Assembly (NCBI GenBank): GCA_001873755.1
Contig: MNZT01000115.1
Location: 1-11,674, forward strand
Reading direction: 5' to 3'
Length of the DNA: 11,674 bases
Source of the DNA: Candidatus Wirthbacteria bacterium CG2_30_54_11
GTDB lineage: Bacteria > Patescibacteriota > CG2-30-54-11
A program made the translations under genes and the position numbers. The notes under the pieces are model-generated. The model searched no databases. It was not told where the DNA came from and saw only the letters and a list, made by a program, of their open reading frames with translations. The first letter of the stretch is position 1; every line of letters begins with the position of its first letter. Positions 6,684 through 11,674 of this stretch are shown one piece after another.

Positions 6684-7899
6684 TGACTATATCGGTATCG
6701 TGGATGACTCTCTGATCCAGGAGATACGCTCCCGAGCGGAGCATCTCCAGGACGCTCGCATAGTCCAGGTGAATTCGACCTACATGGGAGGTGGCGTCGC
6801 CGAGATCCTCTCCTCTCTCATCCCGTTGCTCAATGATATCGGCCTTCGATGCGGCTGGCGGATCCTGCATGGCACCCCTGATTTTTTTGCCATAACCAAA
6901 AAATTCCACAACGGTCTTCAGGGGGAAGCAGTAGAACTCTCTGAACAGGAAAAAGAGATATTCCTCCAAACTAACCAGAACTACGCTACCTACACGCATC
7001 TCACCCACGATGCTGTGATCATCCATGATCCGCAGCCCATGCCCCTGGTCATGCTCTACCCGCAGATCCAACCCTGGATTTGGCGCTGCCATATTGATCT
7101 CTCCTCCCCCAACGAGATGATCTGGAATTTCCTCAAGCCCTTTACCGAACACTACAATAAAGTTGTGGTATCAAAAGAAGACTACATCCCGCCGGACCTG
7201 AAAACACCGACCACAATTATCCATCCCGTGATCGATCCTCTGGCGCTGAAGAACAGGGAAATGACACCAGAAGAAACCGATGCCATTCTGACTTCGTTCA
7301 ATGTACCGCTCGACAAACCATTCATCACGCAGATCTCCCGGTTCGACAAATGGAAGGACCCGGACGGGGTACTCGATATCTTCAGAGAGGTCAAAAAAGA
7401 TGTCGACTGCCGTCTGGTTCTGTGCGGTAATATGGCGACTGACGACCCCGAAGGTCTGCAAATTTACGAACGGGTCAAAACTCGTGTCGAACGCGAATTC
7501 CCCCCCGACGACATCACGCTCATCACCATTGCCAATCACGAACTGGTCAACGCACTCCAGAGGCGTTCCAACGTCATCATCCAAAAATCGCTCAGAGAAG
7601 GATTCGGTCTCACCGTGACAGAGGCGCTCTGGAAAGGGACACCTGTCATCGCTTCCAGAGTAGGCGGCATCGTACTGCAGATCAAGAATGGCTATACCGG
7701 TTATCTGATCGAACCGACAGATGTCAGTGAATTTGCCGAACATGCCAAAGAACTGCTCGCTGACCCTGTCAAAGCCAGAGAAATGGGTGCAGCTGGCAAG
7801 GAATTCGTACGGCAGCATTTCCTGCTCCCTCAGCTCGTCCTCGATGAGATCAAGATGCTCAACAAGCTGCTGCCGGACAAAAAATTCGGTCCAACCTGA
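6670..7899 (+). CDS. treT: TreT-like GT4 glycosyltransferase (trehalose synthase/phosphorylase family)
   Basis: This 409-residue protein resembles the retaining GT4 enzymes that join a nucleotide-glucose to free glucose to give trehalose (TreT), and the related GT4 trehalose phosphorylases. The N-terminal Rossmann half has QVNSTYMGGGVAEIL (around 32-46), GWRILHGTPDFF and VIIHDPQPMPL, all hallmarks of this subfamily. The C-terminal half has ITQISRFDKWKDP for nucleotide binding and the E-x7-E motif EGFGLTVTE (Glu310, Glu318), followed by GTPVIASRVGGI. An AAAGGAG ribosome site (6653-6659) supports ATG 6670, which lies inside the end of the otsA-otsB gene, so translation is probably coupled. Context supports a role in trehalose metabolism. 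Sequence alone does not decide between synthesis, phosphorolysis and another acceptor sugar, so the gene symbol is provisional. Confidence 0.85.
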   Translation: MKRLDDYIGIVDDSLIQEIRSRAEHLQDARIVQVNSTYMGGGVAEILSSLIPLLNDIGLRCGWRILHGTPDFFAITKKFHNGLQGEAVELSEQEKEIFLQTNQNYATYTHLTHDAVIIHDPQPMPLVMLYPQIQPWIWRCHIDLSSPNEMIWNFLKPFTEHYNKVVVSKEDYIPPDLKTPTTIIHPVIDPLALKNREMTPEETDAILTSFNVPLDKPFITQISRFDKWKDPDGVLDIFREVKKDVDCRLVLCGNMATDDPEGLQIYERVKTRVEREFPPDDITLITIANHELVNALQRRSNVIIQKSLREGFGLTVTEALWKGTPVIASRVGGIVLQIKNGYTGYLIEPTDVSEFAEHAKELLADPVKAREMGAAGKEFVRQHFLLPQLVLDEIKMLNKLLPDKKFGPT

Positions 7900-7927
7900 C
7901 ATCTCTGTGATCAGATTCAAAGCTGCA

Positions 7928-7956
7928 TTGATGTACATCGGACGTTGAGATACAAT
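7928..7956 (+). promoter_or_regulatory. Sigma70-like promoter of the aminotransferase-ior unit
   Basis: TTGATG (7928-7933) and TACAAT (7951-7956) have the ideal 17-bp spacing. A start near 7963 would leave about 31 bases before ATG 7994. No terminator was seen after the trehalose operon, so readthrough from it is also possible. Confidence 0.55.
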
Positions 7957-7993
7957 CGCCCCAGCATATTTTCCCATGATCGCGGAGTGTCCC

Positions 7994-9292
7994 ATGGAAC
8001 CCACGCAACAGCAGGTAGCAGCCTGGCACGAACAGTACAAAACCTCCCTGAGCGGCTGGACCGAAACTATCGACGCCGCCAAGGTGCGCTACGCAGAACT
8101 GATAAAAAACAGCTGGGCCAGAAGCAAATATGTGGTCCGCAACTCCCCAGTCGCGCCGGATCAGATGGTCATCTGCCCACCTCACTCCTCCCTCAACCAG
8201 GCACCCAATCAGCAGCATCGCGGCGATTACGGGACCGGCATCTTCGAAGGAGGCAGCGCAGAGCCGGTCCTCGATGCCTCTGGCGCCGTCACCGGCATCA
8301 ATGTGGTCCTGCACCAGCCGAGGATCGAACGATTTGTTCGTTCGATGAAGGCCAGAGGATTTCAATTGAGCGTGCCGATCGAACAATTTTCCCAGTCCAT
8401 GCTCGATATCGTGGCCGTACACGGCACCGATGTCCTCCTGGGCGATGACGACAAACCTACCCGTGCCTACATCAGACCAGGAGCCGGTCCAGGTGTCGGT
8501 CCCTGGGGTGTCAGCTTCAAACCCGGATACCTCATCGAATCCAGCAATATCGTTTTCCGCTGGGGCAGTTATTTCCCTGATGCGGACCGGGTCTATCGGA
8601 CCGAAGGGGTGAAAGCGGTCATCACCGGCGTCCGTCGTATGTTCCCCATCACCGGCAAGCACGCCTCCAACTACGGCGCCGCCGCCGCCGACGGCAATAT
8701 CGCCCGGAGTATGAACTATGACGAACTCATCTACATGGCACCCTACGGCATCCGGGATGGAGAAATGGATTTCTCTGGCCACCGCTTCGACGACCTCATG
8801 AAATATGGAGCGATCGCCGACGGCCCCGGCGAGGAAGTATTCGGCATCCTGAAAGACGGCGGGACCCTCATCTACACGCCCATGCGTACTAACCGTCTCG
8901 GCGGCACGGTACTCAACTACGTCATCACCCACATAGCACCCCGCCTGGGACTGAAAACAGTGGAACGTGATCTCACCCTGGCAGACATCCGCAGCGGCGA
9001 GATTGCCGGACTTGCCTACGCAGGAAATGCGGTGAAGGTCGTCCCTATAGGCAGTATTGATCTGGTCCGCCCGGTATCCGATACTGAAGGTGAAAAAGTT
9101 GAAACACTCTATGCAGGCGGTATTCATCCCACCATAGCCCGCCTCCGCGACCAGTGGGAAGACGAAGTCACCGGCAAGCTCTCACCTTCACATTCTTCGC
9201 TCCTCACCCCCATTGACCTGAAGTGGGGTCAGGAGATGAAGGATTATCTCGACGGTTACTGGGCCGGCCTTGGCTTTACCCAGTTGATCTAA
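7994..9292 (+). CDS. Class IV PLP-dependent aminotransferase (branched-chain aminotransferase-like)
   Basis: This 432-residue protein belongs to fold-type IV aminotransferases such as IlvE, which move the amino group between amino acids and 2-oxoglutarate. The motifs run in the family order. YIRPGAG is near 160, then TGKHASNY has the likely PLP-binding Lys222 four residues before Asn, as in K-x-G-G-N-Y of IlvE. Next come GPGEEVFGILKDG, a GLKTVERDLTL segment, and YAGNAVKVVPIGSI in place of the usual T-G-T-A-A-E-x-x-P-V. The protein is longer than typical IlvE (about 300-360), with extra residues at the N-terminus. I chose ATG 7994 over 7976 because GGAG at 7984-7987 sits six bases before it. 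Placed ahead of iorAB, it probably supplies aryl or branched 2-oxoacids for oxidation. The amino-acid specificity is not readable. Confidence 0.85.
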   Translation: MEPTQQQVAAWHEQYKTSLSGWTETIDAAKVRYAELIKNSWARSKYVVRNSPVAPDQMVICPPHSSLNQAPNQQHRGDYGTGIFEGGSAEPVLDASGAVTGINVVLHQPRIERFVRSMKARGFQLSVPIEQFSQSMLDIVAVHGTDVLLGDDDKPTRAYIRPGAGPGVGPWGVSFKPGYLIESSNIVFRWGSYFPDADRVYRTEGVKAVITGVRRMFPITGKHASNYGAAAADGNIARSMNYDELIYMAPYGIRDGEMDFSGHRFDDLMKYGAIADGPGEEVFGILKDGGTLIYTPMRTNRLGGTVLNYVITHIAPRLGLKTVERDLTLADIRSGEIAGLAYAGNAVKVVPIGSIDLVRPVSDTEGEKVETLYAGGIHPTIARLRDQWEDEVTGKLSPSHSSLLTPIDLKWGQEMKDYLDGYWAGLGFTQLI

Positions 9293-9308
9293 CTTTTTCT
9301 GCCCGAAG

Positions 9309-9340
9309 CCGGACGCCAAAAGGTTGCCCGGTTTCTTTTT
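9309..9340 (+). terminator. Intrinsic terminator after the aminotransferase gene
   Basis: CCGG-based pairing between 9309-9317 and 9322-9331, with an AAAA loop and small mismatches, is followed by TTTCTTTTT (9332-9340). It starts 16 bases after the aminotransferase stop. The stem is imperfect, so termination may be partial and could lower iorAB expression relative to the aminotransferase. TGCCCG occurs three times nearby (near 9300, 9326 and 9340). Confidence 0.5.
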
Positions 9341-9371
9341 GCCCGGGATCCAAGTTCCAAAAAAGTTTGCC

Positions 9372-9632
9372 ATGAGAGATACCAGAATTTTTCTCGGCGA
9401 CGAAGCCATAGCCCAGGGAGCCATCGACGCCGGCATCCGCAGCGCTTTCAGCTATCCGGGCACTCCGGCGACTGAAATACTGGAGTACATCCAGAAAAAA
9501 GCGCCATCAGAGGCATGTCGCTCGCGAGCGACATGCCAGAGGTGCACGCCCACTGGAGCCCCAACGAAAAAGTCGCCTGCGAAGAAGCCATCGGGGTCTC
9601 ATATGTTGGAGGCCGTGCACTCGTCTCCATGA
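9372..9632 (+). pseudogene. iorA: N-terminal fragment of iorA, frame lost at a palindromic insertion
   Basis: The first 47 codons encode the start of an indolepyruvate ferredoxin oxidoreductase alpha subunit: LGDEAIAQGAIDAG and then the conserved SYPGTPATEI motif (Ser27 onwards) of the N-terminal TPP-enzyme domain. After codon GAG 9510-9512 the frame enters a palindrome. It then runs through sequence that codes for IorA only in another frame, ending at 9632. The rest of the gene continues in the frame of 9515-11008. Bases 9372-11008 therefore hold one gene with a 29-bp extra segment; without it the protein is 535 residues. ATG 9372 has no clear Shine-Dalgarno sequence but fits the family's N-terminus. 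An in-frame ATG at 9324 lies inside the terminator and is unlikely. Whether the gene is truly broken depends on whether the insertion is real and whether ribosomes can pass it. Confidence 0.75.
9512..9537. repeat. Perfect 26-bp palindrome inside iorA, flanked by CAGAG direct repeats
   Basis: The arm GGCATGTCGCTCG (9512-9524) is followed directly by its exact reverse complement (9525-9537), with no spacer. The 24-bp core (9513-9536) is flanked by CAGAG at 9508-9512 and 9537-9541, like a 5-bp target duplication. Core plus one CAGAG is 29 bp, and this is what shifts the iorA frame. No second copy of the arm was seen elsewhere in the window. Confidence 0.9.
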
Positions 9633-11008
9633 AACATGTCGGTCTGAATGTTGCCATGGACCCATTCGTCAATTCCGCTTTCCTCGAACTCAACGGAGGA
9701 CTGGTAGTCGTCGCGGCAGATGATCCGGGCATGCATTCCTCCCAGAACGAACAGGACAGCCGCTGCCTCGCTGACTTCGCCCGGGTGCCCTGCCTGGAGC
9801 CGCATAACCAGCAGCAGTGCTATGACATGACGAGAGCCGCCTTTGATATTTCCGAACAGTATCACCTCCCGGTCATGATACGGATTCCTACCCGCCTGGC
9901 CCACAGCCGTTCTCAGGTGAAAACTGGGCCGGCAGTGACCGATGATCGGACTGTTCACTTCGAAAAAGAAGTGAACAACTGGGTGCTGGCCCCGTCGATC
10001 TCCCCCACACGGCTGAAAGCCCTGATCCACAAAAACAAAGACATAGCCACGGACGAACAAGCCCAACGCTGGAACCGCATCCCCGCTGGCAGAGGATCGA
10101 TCCCCCTCGGTATCGTCGCCAGCGGCATCACCAGCAACTATATCGCAGAAGTACAGAAATTGATGAGCACAGACCTGCCCGTCTGCCATATCGGGCTGTT
10201 CCCTTTTGACACCCGGGCGGTGAAACCGTTCGTACACAGCTGTGGGCAGGTACTCGTCATCGAGGATGGCTCTCCGTATCTGGAACAGAAAATATGCCTG
10301 CTGAGTTCTGACCAGTCTCAGGTTCTCGGCCGTCAGAGCGGCCACATTCCAACGACCGGCGAACTGAACCCGAGGATCGTGATGCAAGCTGTCGCCCAGG
10401 CACTTGGCCGTCAGACAGAAGAACTCAAGCCTGTTGACCTACCCCTGGAGCTGACCAGACGACCTCCTGAACTATGTCAGGGCTGTTCGCACCGGGACAC
10501 GTTCACCGCCCTGAAACAGGCCATATCCAGTCATCCGGATACGGTCGTGTTCGGCGACATCGGCTGTTACACGCTGGGGTGGCTGCCACCCTTTTCTGCC
10601 ATCGACACGACCGTGTGTATGGGTGCCTCTATCGGCATGGCCAAAGGTGCGGCCGAAGGCGGACTAAAACACCCGGTGGCCATCATAGGCGACTCGACCT
10701 TCCTGCATACCGGCATCAATGGACTGCTCGGTGCTGCGGCTGAAAACACTCCCATGACCGTCATCATCTTCAACAACTCGACCACCGGCATGACCGGCGG
10801 CCAGCCCCTCCTGCTGGACGGAGAAAAGCTTCGCCAGCTGGTGATCGGACTTGGTGTCGACCCTGCACATGTACGAAATATCACTGCCCTCCCGGCCAGA
10901 CATGACGAAATGGCAAAAGTCATAGCCGCCGAAATGGACCATGCCGGACTTTCGGTCATCAGCAGCAGCCGCGAATGCATCCAGACGGTGAAAAGGAGCA
11001 AAACATGA
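9515..11008 (+). CDS. iorA: Indolepyruvate ferredoxin oxidoreductase, alpha subunit (main body of iorA)
   Basis: This open frame (497 codons) holds residues 47-535 of IorA plus eight palindrome-derived codons at its front. IorA binds thiamine pyrophosphate and, with IorB, oxidatively decarboxylates aryl-2-oxoacids to acyl-CoA. Family signatures are HWSPNEKVACEEAIGVSY, MKHVGLNVAMDPF and the hallmark ADDPGMHSSQNEQDSR. They are followed by IRIPTRLAHSRS, LCQGCSHRD, GDIGCYTLG and the cofactor-binding GDSTFLHTGINGL (Asp393 of this frame) with FNNSTTGMTGG. The protein stops at SSRECIQTVKRSKT, where relatives continue into a ferredoxin-like domain with two [4Fe-4S] clusters; that domain is absent. 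ATG 9515 lies inside the palindrome without a ribosome site, so it is probably not the natural start. The true start is likely 9372 (see the N-terminal fragment). The stop overlaps the iorB start by four bases (ATGA). Confidence 0.88.
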   Translation: MSLASDMPEVHAHWSPNEKVACEEAIGVSYVGGRALVSMKHVGLNVAMDPFVNSAFLELNGGLVVVAADDPGMHSSQNEQDSRCLADFARVPCLEPHNQQQCYDMTRAAFDISEQYHLPVMIRIPTRLAHSRSQVKTGPAVTDDRTVHFEKEVNNWVLAPSISPTRLKALIHKNKDIATDEQAQRWNRIPAGRGSIPLGIVASGITSNYIAEVQKLMSTDLPVCHIGLFPFDTRAVKPFVHSCGQVLVIEDGSPYLEQKICLLSSDQSQVLGRQSGHIPTTGELNPRIVMQAVAQALGRQTEELKPVDLPLELTRRPPELCQGCSHRDTFTALKQAISSHPDTVVFGDIGCYTLGWLPPFSAIDTTVCMGASIGMAKGAAEGGLKHPVAIIGDSTFLHTGINGLLGAAAENTPMTVIIFNNSTTGMTGGQPLLLDGEKLRQLVIGLGVDPAHVRNITALPARHDEMAKVIAAEMDHAGLSVISSSRECIQTVKRSKT

Positions 11009-11586
11009 AATACGACATCATCCTCGCCGGTGTCGGTGGACAGGGCGTATTGACCATCGCGGCTGTCCTCGATCGGGCCGCGCATGCCATGGGGCTTTAT
11101 TTCAAACAGTGTGAGGTCCACGGCATAAGCCAGCGCGGCGGAGCCGTAAAATCGCATGTGAGGATCTCAAGTGAACAGATCGCAAGTGATCTGATACCCG
11201 AGGGAACCGCAGACCTCATCGTCTCGACCGAACCACTGGAATCGCTCCGCTACCTGTCGTTCCTCAGCCCCGCTGGCCGGGTAATCACCAGCTCGACCTC
11301 GTTTCGGAACATGGCGAACTACCCGGATGAAACACAGCTGCTTGCTGCAATTGAAGCTCTTCCCCGAGCCGTCCTGCTGGACGGAGGCGCTCTCGCGACC
11401 CAAGCTGGCAGTCTGCGCTCGCAGAACCTGGTCATGCTCGGCGCACTCCTGCCGTTTGTCGAACTCGACAAGGACGAAGTAGAAAAACAGATCGAAGCCC
11501 TGTTCACCGGCAAATCAGAAACCGTCCGCACCGCCAACCTGAAAGCCTTCCGGCTCGGCTACGAAGCCAGCAGTGCAGTCAAATAA
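11005..11586 (+). CDS. iorB: Indolepyruvate oxidoreductase, beta (gamma-type) subunit IorB
   Basis: This 193-residue protein is a full-length pyruvate-ferredoxin-oxidoreductase gamma-type domain, the partner of IorA in two-subunit indolepyruvate oxidoreductases. The nucleotide/CoA-site loop is GVGGQGVLTIA at residues 9-19. It is followed by the family signature EVHGISQRGGAVKSHVRIS (around 37-55), then DLIVSTEPLESLRYL and GRVITSS. The start at 11005 is favoured over an upstream in-frame ATG at 10975: AAGGAG (10992-10997) lies seven bases before it, the ATGA overlap with iorA indicates coupled translation, and the protein begins directly at the first beta strand (MKYDIILAGVGGQG). The gene is intact, unlike iorA, which suggests that the iorA disruption is recent, bypassed or artefactual. 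Confidence 0.94.
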   Translation: MKYDIILAGVGGQGVLTIAAVLDRAAHAMGLYFKQCEVHGISQRGGAVKSHVRISSEQIASDLIPEGTADLIVSTEPLESLRYLSFLSPAGRVITSSTSFRNMANYPDETQLLAAIEALPRAVLLDGGALATQAGSLRSQNLVMLGALLPFVELDKDEVEKQIEALFTGKSETVRTANLKAFRLGYEASSAVK

Positions 11587-11674
11587 CACTCACAGAAATG
11601 ATAGGAAATGATTCCCCTCTCCTAGTATAGGACACTCTGAAAAATGGGATACACGGTAGTGAGTAAAACGAGTA
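11587..11674. other. Non-coding tail after iorB
   Basis: These 88 bases contain no convincing gene or terminator. A short CCTA-GTA-TAGG mirror lies near 11624-11634, and ATG 11644 opens a frame to the window edge without a ribosome site. I see nothing else in it. Confidence 0.4.

Noticed and set aside
7859..9127. A 422-codon minus-strand open frame opposite the aminotransferase gene.
   Set aside because: It is a shadow of the plus-strand gene. The plus frame carries clear family motifs, and the minus translation has no recognisable domain.
11644..11674. ATG opening a frame to the window edge (MGYTVVSKTS).
   Set aside because: Too short to judge, with no ribosome binding site or promoter in front of it.
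1..11674. A CRISPR array, tRNA, rRNA, or complete insertion sequence or prophage.
   Set aside because: No regularly spaced repeats, no cloverleaf or rRNA-like sequence and no transposase, integrase or phage genes were seen. The palindrome in iorA carries no coding capacity.

Overview
The window is dense bacterial DNA with short intergenic gaps, Shine-Dalgarno-led starts, sigma70-like promoters and TAA, TAG and TGA all used as stops. The lineage cannot be fixed from sequence alone. The SHQLRTPL-type histidine kinase, the fused trehalose-phosphate synthase/phosphatase and the two-subunit indolepyruvate oxidoreductase suggest an uncultivated, anaerobic or microaerophilic bacterium that ferments amino acids. 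This is an inference.

Left part (1-4484): the 3' portion of a GAF-histidine kinase gene is followed by a small GNAT acetyltransferase gene. Facing them, and sharing stop-codon bases with the GNAT gene, is a large minus-strand gene for two ATP-grasp ligase modules in tandem. It resembles an amino-acid or peptide ligase of unknown product. About 340 bp separate its likely ATG (4145) from the next gene. This gap holds a strong minus-strand promoter, a leader with a perfect 10-bp intrinsic-terminator stem, a competing antiterminator-like stem, an 11-bp tandem repeat and a divergent promoter.

Middle part (4485-7899): a two-gene trehalose operon. A bifunctional OtsA-OtsB fusion makes trehalose via trehalose-6-phosphate. 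An overlapping TreT-like GT4 glycosyltransferase probably makes or cleaves trehalose directly from a nucleotide-sugar and glucose.

Right part (7928-11586): an amino-acid degradation unit with its own promoter. A class IV PLP aminotransferase should yield 2-oxoacids. IorA and IorB, a TPP-dependent 2-oxoacid:acceptor oxidoreductase, would convert aryl-2-oxoacids to acyl-CoAs. An intrinsic terminator lies between the aminotransferase and iorA.

The most striking observation is in iorA. A perfect 26-bp palindrome, flanked by a CAGAG direct repeat, interrupts the gene. Removing exactly 29 bp (one CAGAG plus the 24-bp palindrome core) restores a continuous 535-codon IorA across a conserved region. 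It may be a transposon-like insertion or excision scar, a translational-bypass element, or an assembly artefact. IorA also lacks the usual C-terminal ferredoxin-like domain.
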